DNA of 64,000 nucleotides. It comes from Trichobilharzia szidati (lineage: Eukaryota > Platyhelminthes > Trematoda > Strigeidida > Schistosomatidae). The notes under the pieces were generated by a model. The model made no database searches. It was not told the origin of the DNA and was given only the letters and a program-made list of their open reading frames with translations. Shown in pieces: positions 10,546 through 21,714 of the stretch. Made by a program: the position numbers and the translations under genes. The stretch's first letter is position 1; every line of letters starts with the position of its first letter. The stretch covers positions 57,261,564 through 57,325,563 of the forward strand of contig OX235279.1 of the NCBI GenBank assembly GCA_944472155.2, given 5' to 3'.

Positions 10546-13270
10546 ATAAAAATAATGCACAAATAAAATACTTAGCAGTAAACGCTTTCTAAGCCTGCAC
10601 CTGACATAAACCAGAATTGCAGAATCATCACTTTTCATGGGTTTGTTCAGACTCTTCGTGCAACACCGTCTAATTTTATTTTTGTTTAAAAGGATGCTGG
10701 TTTACTTTTTCGTACAACTGAGCATTTGTCTCTTTGTGTTGTTGTTGATAATATAACTCATTATGACTACTAACAATCTACAGTTCTACTCATTCCAGCT
10801 GATTCTAATTTTCCTAACAAATAATGTACTAGTGGTGACTTGTGAAATTCGAATTTTGATAAATTTAAAAAAAAAAACATCCCAAAAGCAGCGTATTATA
10901 AAAATCTAGACACGCATAAATTTCTCATAAACCGAATTTCCACAGGAAAATCAACAAACATTGTGAAAACAAGAGTTTGTTTTTTGTAGTTAAGAAATAT
11001 TTTCGAAAACAAATATTTGAAATGAACAATATTTTTCCGATTTAATCTCGTTATTACTTAAATATATCCAGAGGTACTGAACTCAATAGAGGATTGCTGT
11101 CGTCATTGTTTATTACTTTACATAAAAGAAATTACTGTCAACCGTCCGTGAAATAACTAACAGTAAAGCCGTTTATATACCTGTGCAAGTTGAAAAAGGT
11201 TTTAACGTCACGATGGAAATACTGACTTGACAAACCACTACTGTTTACGCAGTTAGGGGTTTTCTGTGTATATGCCATGATCTTCCAAAGTGGGCAGAAG
11301 ATTTAGCTGGAAACCCTTCGAGCTACTTGACTTTACCTTATGTACCACTTTGAAAGATTTCTCTGTTAGTGGGAGACGATCCGCAAGAACACGATGCTGA
11401 ATGATTGACCTAGTGGGAGGTGTTCTTGTGCATGTCTAGACAATACCCTATTGGTAATGCATATGAATGAAACTCCGCAGGAGAAAGCAAATTAAGATAT
11501 GCACATGAATGTTGCCAACAGTGGAAAGTTGTTTTTGAAAATCTGACAGGAGAAAGTGAAACGTAAAGATGCGTCGAAGAATACTGTCCATAGTCGGCTT
11601 CAAATAACTTCATCTTTTGTGTCACTTTCGAAATCTGAGCTCACAGATAACTTCTTTTGTGCTTCTGTATTTTGTGGATTATCCGTCTTTTTTCATTTGT
11701 TTACTGATGAATACCGGTTGATAACCACTTTGAATCAGAGTGTTCCAGTCGTCTATTTGTGTCCTTCATGAGTGTGTGACAAATCCTTGTGAGAAGAGGT
11801 TTGATGAGGTTTTTTCCTTTGCCTTAGCAGTTCTCTTCAAAAGCTAAACGTCTAAGAAGGAGAGTCTCGCTTCTGACTCAACTTCTAAAGTAAAACAAAT
11901 TGTTAGTTAAGTATTTTTTATTTTTACAGATGGAAATCAAAATACTATCCATATATCGTTTGTACACGTTAATCTGATTTATAGCTGGTTATAAAGTACT
12001 CGAATCTAAGTGTGCCAAGAAATAGTTAGCACTTAATGAAAATTAAGGCTGCATTATTTTTCTGTTGGTGTATTTTATCACAAAATAGTAAGTACACATT
12101 AAGCATTCATTTTATTGTTAGCTTCTGAATATGTTTGTGTTCCAGCATTTAAGATACTTCAGTCAATACATTTACATAAAATATAGTTTCTGGTAGACTA
12201 AACTTGATGACCAGGAAGATGAACCCTAATGAAGACATAACCATTCCAGTTACGTTCATCTGATTCATTGAATTCAAAAATTCAAGAGAATCATTTATGT
12301 GACTTACCAGAATCTTTCTAATCTCTCCTTCGAATTATTCATTGTTCATGTGCTCTCTTGGTGCCCAGGAATATTAATGAAAGGTTATAAAAATTCCATT
12401 TTTGCTTTATGAAATGGCTAATGTCATTGAACTTCCACTAACCAACTCAGCGTAACACAGTGCCAAATGGTTTTGCGCCACACGAAAAATGAATTAATAC
12501 ACCAACGACAGAAATTTGGAACTTAGTTTATGGTTAATTAAAAACCAATTATTACGTAGGTGACTATTCGAATGAAGTAACATAAACATTTTTACTTAAC
12601 AAACAGTGAGAAAAATTGTCATTTTATTCAAAATAATCACTACATTTAGTAATATGTTAACTTAATATATGAAACATTTAAAACAATTTCAGAAAGGGGG
12701 ATAAATTTATCAAAATTAATTTACATGTTTACTGCTTCTAAGAATACTTTCAACAGTGTTTTTCTTTCTAACAACTTGTGTCATTTACCTTCAAATACAA
12801 ATTTACTTTTAATCTCTTCCTAACTATACATTATCACATACGCAAAAGTAGGTGGTGTTACTTCTTCTACCATGATGAACATAATTTCAAATTTCATTGT
12901 TATTTTATGAACGTCTGCTTAATATCATTGACTGCTGTTGGTGACCGTCAATTCCCATTTATTATGTTCTCCATTTACACAGAATTCCCCCATCGTTCTT
13001 CCAGTGCATTTTCTGATGACAGCATATTTTTGAAATGATTCTTCAATATAACTCAACGACTGATGCAAACTCCCTTATTTTAGTATGTTTTCTGTTAACT
13101 TTCATTATGTACAAATATAATAGTGATTTCATTTATTTCGTTGTGATAATGGCATTTCATTTCTTTTAATCTTTATTGACTCACTAATTCGTGCTATATG
13201 TTTCATATACCTGCTGAATTACTGTATTTTGACAAAATAATAGAACGTTATTTATCCGACAGGTTGAATT
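10546..13270. other. AT-rich non-coding stretch
   Basis: Nothing recognised. Short frames at 11410-11625 (minus), 11556-11771 (plus) and 12778-13038 (plus) lack motifs and are probably chance. Confidence 0.4.
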
Positions 13271-13276
13271 GTTTCC

Positions 13277-13610
13277 GCTACATGTTTCGGACATTCTCAT
13301 CACTCATAATTTTCAAATTTACTTATGTAAAAATTGACAGGTTGAGAATGAATCTGTAGAGTTTTATGGGAAGACACAGATTATCTGTAAACTGTGATGT
13401 ATTTGCCCAATACATTTTAAATAGTCTGATCACTCATATACTTGTCAAACCATTTCCCATGAAAAACGGAAGGTTAATTAAAATAAACAGACTGATAAGG
13501 AACCTAAGAATGATAATAATTTACACTGCGTTCTGTAATATAATCATGTAAGTTGGGTAGGTTAAGAATAACGATAAATTGTGTTTATGCCCACAGGGAA
13601 GGGGTAATTT
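13277..13610 (-). mobile_element. PLE terminal region with hammerhead-like motif
   Basis: On the minus strand at 13277-13302 the order is TGATGA, GAATGTCC, GAAAC, ATGTA. This resembles a minimal hammerhead with a very short palindromic stem III (ACA with TGT). The plus-strand segment 13475-13610 aligns by eye with the reverse complement of 16125-16255, at the far end of the PLE at 14923-16260. Part of 13385-13450 also resembles the minus strand near 18190-18260, next to another PLE. The exact element boundary is unclear, and its orientation is uncertain. Confidence 0.4.
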
Positions 13611-13889
13611 TACGGATGGCTATCACCTTGATGCATTTCAGCATGCACTCTAGAATCTTTTATTGGTGATCTTGAAAACTCTTTTAATATCAATCTTTCG
13701 GATCATATCAATTAACTGTTTTACTACAAACAAATCTAGTTTATCGAGGTTTCCCAGTTCAACTCTTTTTCAAGCCATTTAGGTATATGTTTCCCCGCCC
13801 TTGCGTGCAAACTGCTATTACTTTGCATTTTTACCTGTGAATACATAAAATGAATTAATATAAATTATGGGATATGAAGTAATCACTTG

Positions 13890-14425
13890 TGCAATGCTAA
13901 GTCTTGTAGTATTACATGTTTTTGCCTTTTTCGACAATTATAAGTCGGGTCGTACAGTAAGTCTTAAAATTGTATTATTTATTTTCCATTGTAAGATAAT
14001 TTAATGTAGACATCTGTTTTGGGATGGAGTAGGCTTTGAAACTGACCAACATCTACATCGGTTCTGAAATACAAAAAGTATCCGTTTTCGACGAGTGTAT
14101 CCGTCAATACTTTACTTTCAGCAACTATGGCATCAGGTGTACAAATTCGCTGATCTTTCTTGAATAAACGCTCAGCTGAGCCTCTCTTATATTGTAGCGA
14201 ACAGAATCTGTGAAAATTTTAGTAATTCTTTGTATAAGTAGGATTCATGTAAATTGACCGCTTTATTGAGTGACTCGAAAGTATTTCTACGACTTTAATT
14301 TGGTAGCAATTTTGTTCCTCACTTGTAATACTTAATTGGTTTGGTACAGTGTCAATTCTCATCTTTGGACGGGTCATATTTTCATCCTCGCTGCATATCA
14401 CGATAATGTTGTCAAAGTGTCTCAT
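13890..14425 (-). pseudogene. Possible decayed PLE RT fragment
   Basis: The minus strand reads MRHFDNIIVICSEDEN, a likely relic of motif C (RY.DD.IV.C). This is followed by a segment in the place where PLEs carry the connector between RT and endonuclease. Many stops and shifts are present. The identification rests on one motif and its neighbourhood. Confidence 0.35.
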
Positions 14426-14922
14426 ATAAAAATTTGCTTAAGCAATCCAATAAAACTCGCTATGCAGCTGGATTCATTATGATTAAAAAACCAAGAACAT
14501 GCTCTACCAAAAGCATCAAAAGTGTACAAGTAATATCGTTACATCCATGACATATACCAGTTTACACGTGGCTGAACATAAGCAGTGATCGAACTGTGCA
14601 TGTGAGCATGAGAGACCACGTTGACAGATGGTTAGAAAAACAAATGAACAGTGAGATATCCATAAAAAAAAAGGCTGACCACCGATTTCGATTATTGCTA
14701 AACACTTAATTGATAGGAATCCCAAGATTTATATCAAACGTTTAAAATTATTTTTAAAAACAGTCATGGGCGCTTGCTGGAATACGTAGTGTTGATAGCC
14801 ATTCATACAAATAAACAACCCTCTTTTGTTCCATATTAGTTTGTTTATTAGATATATCACACAGTGAAACAGTATTATTTACTGGATGACGTGTCGAACA
14901 AAATTTATTATTCATAATCATA

Positions 14923-15980
14923 TCAATTGTAATCACACGACTTTGACACTTGAGTTTTATAGTTTTCTTTGTTCTCTCCTATTTGTCGTATGGGTAGTAG
15001 AATTTTCCAGATATCGGGGACAGGTGATGAATCATTCCTATTACATGTATTTGTAGTTGATTCGATAAACAAAGCTTCTGTTATCAATCTCTCCCTATAC
15101 CCTGTGACATTAGATTTTAAAACTGTCATCCTATCCCATCCTATTGTATGGTTGTGTGTAACTGCATGTAGTGCTATAGCTGAACTATTCTCTAGATTTC
15201 TTATCTTATTCGGGTCAACCAATCTAGATTTTGCTAGGTTTTTATGCTCTGCTAGTCTGACTGCCCCTGTTCTACTAGTTTGACCGATGTATTTGACCTG
15301 ACAATCATTGCAGGGTATGAGATAAACTAAATTGTTTTGTTTTAAAGGCTCTACAGGATCCTTTAACCGACAAAGCTTGTTTCTAATTGAGTTTGTGGAT
15401 TTGAATGCCACTTTTATTCCTGCCTTGTTAAGAATTCTGCGTAAAGCTTCCGAGATTCCTTCCTTGTATGGAATTACTACTGATGATTCAGATTCATTAT
15501 TGTTAGTGTTGTCTTGCGCATATTCGACATGCATGTCGTAAATAACATTATTAATATTACCACTATCACTACTATCATTATTTATTTTAATTTTATATTT
15601 TCCTACATACTCTCTGACTAACTTATCAGGGTAATTATTAAGTTTCAAACCTTCTATTATATGTGTCACTTCCTGTCCTAGATTTTCCTTGGTACTACTT
15701 AGTTTTTGTGCTCTGTCATTTAAACATTTCACCAATCCTATTTTTACTGACATAGGATGGGATGATTCGAAATCCAAATATCTGTTTGAATGTGTAGGTT
15801 TCCTGTAAACACTAGTGTTTAACTTCCCATCTTCTTTCCTTTTTACGCTGCAATCTAACATTGGAAGTTCCCCTTGCTGACTTTCCAATTCATTAGTGAA
15901 TTGAATTGCTTCAACCTTCGAGTTGATTTGTTCGAAAAATCTGTCTACATCCTGTGTTCTTAGTACAGCGAATATTTTTT
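14923..15980 (-). CDS. PLE C-terminal RT region plus GIY-YIG endonuclease
   Basis: An open frame of 321 codons or slightly more runs to about 14923. It begins downstream of the RT palm with LPMLDCSVKRKEDGKLN and VYRKPTHSNRYLDF, the PLE segment after motif C. A connector follows. About two thirds along comes the GIY-YIG nuclease: LVYLIPCNDC, then KYIGQTSR, the conserved arginine and RLAEH, then ERLITEALFIE with the catalytic glutamate, and NRND. In PLEs this nuclease nicks target DNA for insertion. No natural ATG start is evident, because the frame simply opens after a stop near 15985. The RT part upstream is broken, so this is a surviving piece of a dead element, not a stand-alone gene. The absence of stops in over 950 bases is notable. 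Confidence 0.8.
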
Positions 15981-16260
15981 ATCTATATACCTTCACCATA
16001 CTTTTGGGGTGGGGGTGAACGTTTCAGTCGCTGTCTTCCCACCTATCCATGAATATATCTTCCACAACCGGGGATATTCATGACCCCATGACAACTTCCT
16101 CAGTTTGTTTGTATATTTTCCCCTCTTTTGTGTGCGAAACCAATTTATCGTTGTTCTTTACCTACCTTACTTGGTTATCCTTGCATGATTATGTAACAGA
16201 ACGTAGTGTAAATTATTCCTATTCTTAGGTTACTTATCAGTTTGTTTATTTTAATTAGCC
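15981..16260 (-). pseudogene. Broken RT palm of the same PLE
   Basis: Upstream of the open endonuclease frame, the minus strand reads YKQTEEVVMGS, a stop, then ISPVVEDIFMDRW, which is RT motif B. Further on, VKVYR, a stop and KIFAVLRT stand where motif C (YVDDIFAVLRT-like) should be, so the catalytic aspartates are lost. The two nonsense codons lie in a region otherwise close to the PLE consensus. Motif A is not seen, and the copy is probably 5'-truncated near 16260. Confidence 0.65.
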
Positions 16261-16289
16261 TTGCATTTCTAGATAAAGCAAGAAAAAAG

Positions 16290-16525
16290 CTTCTGCAGAA
16301 CAAGATGGTAGAGCACTGGCTAAGCAAGCAGTTGGTCTGGGTTTCGATTCCCAGTCGACTCACTCCTAAACGTCATTTGGCCGATAGTAAACTCAGTAAA
16401 GAGAGAAGGGTAGGTTTAAGGCTAGCATCCCGTTAAAAGAAACCATTGTTATTGGAAATTTGAAGCTCTACTTCCAAGCCCTATGTTACATTGGCAACGC
16501 GAAGGAATAAAGAAACCAATTTTGT
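16290..16525 (+). mobile_element. tRNA-headed SINE with RTE-like tail (diverged copy)
   Basis: The head has a box A-like GGTAGAGCACTGG and a box B-like GGTTTCGATTCCC. The body, with AAGGCTAGCATCCCGTTAAA, aligns with the minus-strand SINEs at 21487-21712 and 33105-33335. The 3' end reads CCAAGCCCTATGTTACATTGG, close to the RTE terminus. More diverged than the other two copies. Confidence 0.55.
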
Positions 16526-16954
16526 CTCTGGTTGCTCATCAGCTACTTACAGTCTAAATAAATTAGTTTATGTACAGAAAAGTTTTAACATGCACGCAAA
16601 TATTACATGATGTCAGTTGACAGGGGATTCCAAACTTAATGAACAGTGGTCAAAAATTTGCACTCACATAGTCTTTACACAGGGATTTGAAGTTAAAACA
16701 AAATCAATGTATGCTTAAAATGATAAAGGACTCACGTAATAAGGAAGAGAGGTGCGTAAGATGATGAGTAGCTAATAAATTGGGTAACACTCTGCTGAGT
16801 TCAACTCATATCATAGAAGCAAGACACAAGCAGAATTACACTAAATCAAGGGGGGTTAAGGTTAAAGCCAAAGAATACGCAATTGAATAAAAGAGAGAGC
16901 AAAGACATCCAGTTAGCAGGATGACCAAGGAAAGACTGCTGAGTGAACACATAA

Positions 16955-18100
16955 ATTGGGTTCCAGGTACTTGACAGAAATTGCTTTTTTGTCTTTTGGT
17001 AATCTTAGAGGACTTTGCGACTTCCACGTGTCAAGGAGATGTCTGGTAATGACACATTTGTTAGCGTTTGCTCCCTTGAGAAGTAGAATTTTCGGTAAAT
17101 GTTCAGAAAATTGGAGATGTGCCCTTCTTTCTGCATTACCAATGAAACCGTTCCCGCAGATAAACGTAAATTATTTTTTAACATGAAAAGGGTATCTGTC
17201 GTCTTTTGACTGCATCAAAGAGCATGGTGTCCGATTAACTGGAAATAACTTAGCTGCAGAATAGGCTCTTGCTAGTGACGTACTCAATCTCCTGTTGACT
17301 ATTACTGCAATATTATTACCTTGTAAAATCGAGTTGAATGAAGACAGGCTTTTTTCCGCCGTGATTTGTTTGATGTTTGAGCCTTCACACCTTCTATATT
17401 TGTTAATGAATCTTTGAGAGTAACCGTTGTTTTTCATCATCTTTTCGAGAATCGTGAATTCTTCCTTCAATTTTTTTGGTGGAGAATATTCTCCTAACTC
17501 TATAGTTTAGAGTTTTGACTAGTGCTGGTTTATAGCTGTTTGGACAAAACTATTAAAGTGTAGGTATTCTCCATACTATGCAGGCTTTCAACAAATTGAC
17601 CTTTGGAGACTAAAATCTTCCATGCGTTGCACGGCAGTGTCAGTGAAATGGTGCTTTCTATCATTTTCATGTTCCATATTAAATTCAATATTTGTGTGCA
17701 TCGCTGAATAATCTGATTAGGTAGGAAGCATAACTTTCATTGTTACACACAAAAAATGTGTCATCGATATATCGACAATAAGAAGTTGTTTCGTCAGTTA
17801 CATGCTTCAACTTTGTTTAATCAAGGTTGGACAAGAAGATATGTGCTAAAACAGGTCTAAGTGTACTGTCCATAGCTACACTGTCTATGTGACGATAAAG
17901 AGTGTTTTCAAACTGGAATTGTACATCCATGCTAAAAATTAGTAGTAGGCATTTGAATTTCGACTCTGTGAATGAGAGAAGATCCGAAATCTCACAAATG
18001 ATCTGATTAGTTTCAAAGAAGTTATACAAAATGACACTCTGAACTTATTTGAGACGTTCATGTGGTTCACGCTTTCGACGAAATGAAATTGGTCTTTCAT
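16955..18100 (-). pseudogene. Decayed PLE with RT and GIY-YIG remnants
   Basis: Reading down the minus strand: the motif B relic HIDSVAMDSTLRPVLAHIF at about 17830-17890; YCRYIDDTFFVCNNES (motif C, YIDD intact) at about 17745-17790; a connector relic VKTLNYRVRRIF; and an open frame at 17171-17470 with EKMMKNNGYSQRFINKYR. Next to 17165-16960 is a GIY-YIG remnant with NGFIGNAERR, FSEHLPKI and CVITRHLLDT. The domains are in the standard PLE order. Several frameshifts and stops separate them. The catalytic YIDD survives, but the nuclease tyrosines and arginine are only partly recognisable. This copy looks older than the one at 14923-16260. Confidence 0.7.
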
Positions 18101-18289
18101 GGTGTACAGAGTCGGCCGTAGACAAATAGGTTCCAACTTCTCTGCAAGTCAACAAACAACCTTCTGCTGGGACGACTTTGTCATCATTTTTCACATAAAC
18201 TGACTTGACAAGTTTATTTGTGATTAGACTGCTCAAAATGTATTCAGCAAATGCATCACAGTTTCCAGATATAATATCCACCTGCTAGT

Positions 18290-21200
18290 AACACTATTCA
18301 GATTTATGGAAGATAATAAATCCTTTGCATTTTTGAATCGATATAGGTTTGAGTGCTCATTGAGGAAATAAAATCACAGCAAGAATGAGAGAGATGTTAT
18401 TTTGATAAATAACCCTTGATTTTAAAATTGGGTTACCAGGGAAAGTTCAGTGTATAAGAATAGAACTTGTACATTGTGGTACAGTATAATTTCATTGTGT
18501 GTAATAGTGTAATGTAGTAATGTTAGTTGGAGGCGTAAGGCAGTTTCAAGCGTTTTTATAACTTGGACTCAGGTGATATTAGGTGTTTGACCTGAACTTC
18601 CTTCATATGTGAGATTAAAGGTACTGCTGAATCAAAGTTTATGACGCATCTTTAAGATACAATTTAGTTAGAGAGTTATAAGAATGAAATCTCCGAAAAA
18701 ATACTGTTCGTCGAATAACTTTTTCTCTTTTCAGCGTCGAAATGAACATCTTTTACACAAAGGTAAAATCAAAGCGTTAAGACAATACTATGATTGTTCT
18801 CTTGGGTTCCAAAAGGAACTTAGGGCTTCAACAGCACATTTCTACTTTGCTTATGTCATAAATAAATTGTGCTTGTATTACTTCATGTGTCGGTTAAAGT
18901 GATCTGTTGAGGAGTTATACGGTTCTTAGTTTCTATGGTTATATGAGTAGATCAAGTTAGGTCTAGTCAAAGGCTGTTAAGCGTTCACTAATCCTCATCC
19001 GCCACATATTAACACTGTCTTACAGAGTGCAAGAACTATTTTGAAGAAATAAACATGAATCATCCTATCTCTGACTGTATACATGAAAGCAACCAGTTAA
19101 AAGCAACGAAAATATGCAAAAGTCTCCGTAATTCAGAGGTCCATGTGCATTAAGTTATTCAGTACAGTTGATTTTCTCCATCAACCATTTCCTGAAGTGC
19201 CTTTCTACCTGATACTTTGTTTATGTTTATCAATATAATACAGGTGAATTATATTTTGATGAAAAATAAAATCTCGTATAAATTATTGACTAATAAATAT
19301 TTGCAAATGCGTGATATGATGATGTGGATAGATGTATTAAGTTGATAATTCTTACTAGCTGTAAACTTGTCTTTGATGAATAAGCATTTTCAAGTGTATT
19401 ATTTTGTTCGTAAAGTCTAGTTATTTATTCATAACAAATTAAATTTTCTACTTCTCAAACATTTGGCTGAGGTTAAAACCCCCAAATGTTTAGGTTATTG
19501 ATTGTAATTATAATGAATGAACATGCGTAGTTGTGCGGTGATGATTTGATAGTAATAACACTAATTTAATGGAAAAAATCCCACTTAGCTTTTTATCCAT
19601 TATTAATTGGATGGCTCAATATTGATAATAATGATTTGCCTGTCATCAGTGGTGACAGAATATTACCTGACCTTCATTTAGATATATGACGCTTAGAAAT
19701 GAGGATGATGGAAATTAATATCACGGTACCCACATACAACAAATAAAAGGTGAATAAATAATACTCAGCCTTATCTAATCTAAATAACTTTTATGAATGT
19801 ACAAATTAATAAAACTAATTGAATTAATGCAATAGCATTGATCATACTTTACAAATCGATATTATTTGAAAAAACGCTAATATTGTTAATAACTACTAAT
19901 TTAAAATATTCTGTGTATAAAAACATATATATAATTGTAGAGCCTGGAAGAGGAATTTATCGAAAAGAATATTCTTTGCTCGATTATTTTGTTTTTATAG
20001 ATGTCTGAATGAACATTTTTGCAATATTGAAAACTAATTGTAGCATGAAAATGAAATATTCCTGTTAATCATTTCGTTTCCATATATAAGTTGAGTATAA
20101 AATGGATGCATATTGACTGTGATAATGATAATGAAAAATATTTCATGATTGACATTAATCTGAAGAGCACACAGTGACAGTTTAGCTAGACAAAAATGCT
20201 TAGAATATTTTTCATCGTACTGTACAAAAAATGTCATCATCATTGAAATGATGCTAAGAAAGAATAGTCTTCTTCTTTGACGTGTTGCACTCTAGTTTCT
20301 TAGTAGTGGATTTTGAGTTTCCATCGATTAATGCTCACACTGCCACATGGATGTTGCTCCAAAACAATCACTCTTATTCAAGTTTCTCTTCTATTTATAC
20401 CTTTCACATACTTTTAAATAAGATTCTGTAAAACCCTTTGTGGAGCTTATAGAACACATGAGCAATCTGCCATATTAATATTCCATTTTAGAGTGTAAGC
20501 TCTTTACACTTGCAATTTGAACAACTCTTTAAGAATAATACTAACCCGTTTACCCTGCTTGCAGTCAGCCATCCTAACAGTCTTAGCAGTTTGCTCTTTT
20601 TTAACTATTTGCACCGACCACACTCTGTAACTTGCAGTTTTCTGATGACGGCTTCTTGTTATCCTGGTAAAAGTATGTTAAAATTCCTTGTTATTTAGAA
20701 CGTAAGTGGTTGGGAAGAATGCGTGAAATAATAACAACTAAAAGGCATATACTACTGTTACATTTAATATTATTTTGTCTTCGAATTCTTTCAAAGGGGC
20801 GAACTCAAGATGCATATAATCCTTTAAAATATATATACTAAACTAAATTGCTCATGAGTTAGTTTGCTGGGACTTTATTGATCTCATAATAGATTTCATC
20901 ACAAATCGATATGTCATGGTGAGGAAAGATACCCTCCTATAACACTGGTTGGCGAAAGCACTATAAGTTGCAAATTAATAAAAGTGAAAGTCCCAGTATA
21001 GAATTTGTGATGAATCATAACTAATCAGAGAATTACGGAAAAAGAAAGAGAAATGGAGGACTGTGTCGTATTCGTCTTAGAATCATTAAGTGTGAGCACT
21101 CAGGATAACACGTTGAATTGAACGCTAACCTTCACGTTACTGGGTTGGCCCTATGAGCTAGGAAATACCGCAGTGGAATTCAATGACCAGTGATTTCTAC

Positions 21201-21480
21201 CTTCTTTCAGTTCAGGATATAGTCTTACGGTTAACCCGCTCTAAAGATGAACACCTATTTAACCCTGTCATTGCGAATTCTACTGATTATGAACTCCTAT
21301 TGGAAATATGCATGATTATGAACAATAAATTGTGCTCGAAAAGTCACGTTTTTATCAAGTAAAATTATACTCTATTATATTCCCTAAATTGTATTCTTAT
21401 GTCTATAAATTTACGTATTTCTGAATCTTATCATGTATACACGGAGAACTCTCATTTTTACAAGTGATTACGTTTATGTT
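18290..21480. other. AT-rich non-coding stretch with one RTE tail
   Basis: Apart from the RTE 3' terminus at 18791-18850, I recognise nothing. A weak inverted repeat around 20868-20996 may be the remnant of a small fold-back element. Confidence 0.4.
18791..18850 (-). repeat. RTE LINE 3' terminus
   Basis: On the minus strand it reads AAATGTGCTGTTGAAGCCC and then TTCCTTTTGGAACCCAAG, the 3'-terminal sequence shared by the RTE copies here. Only the last 60 bases or so are present. Confidence 0.6.
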
Positions 21481-21486
21481 TTTTTT

Positions 21487-21712
21487 CCTTTACGTTCCCC
21501 GGTGGAACATAGGGCTTCAAGCTAGTGGCTTGAAGTTTCTGTAGCAGTGTTTATTTTACAGGATGGGGTTGCTAGCCTCATGCCCAACCTTTCCTCTCTA
21601 CCAGCTTTATTACTGGCTTAGTGAGGTGAAGGAGTGCGCCGGCCGGGGATCGAACCCCGGACCATGTGCATGGTCGGCGAGCGTCCTAACCGCTATGCCA
21701 CCGACGCACACG
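21487..21712 (-). mobile_element. tRNA-headed SINE with RTE-like tail
   Basis: On the minus strand the unit starts at a tRNA-like head: GTGGCATAGCGGTTAGGAC (box A), a GACCATG/CATGGTC hairpin, and GGGGTTCGATCCCC (box B in a perfect T-arm). The acceptor-like arms GCGTCGG and CCGGCGC pair with one G-T wobble. The body follows. The 3' part reads CTTGAAGCCCTATGTTCCAC and GGGGAACGTAAAGG, then an A-run. This terminus matches the local RTE 3' ends. It is a SINE, not a tRNA gene, because the anticodon arm is replaced by a hairpin with a 2-base loop. Confidence 0.8.
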
Positions 21713-21714
21713 TT

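Noticed and set aside
10159..10638. 159-codon minus-strand frame, with similar ones at 27435-27812 and 39366-39743
   Set aside because: Antisense to the RTE 3' end. It recurs only because that repeat is triplicated.
21634..21700. tRNA gene
   Set aside because: The T-arm and acceptor pair, but the anticodon arm is replaced by a 7-bp hairpin with a 2-base loop. The sequence is repeated with a SINE body and tail.
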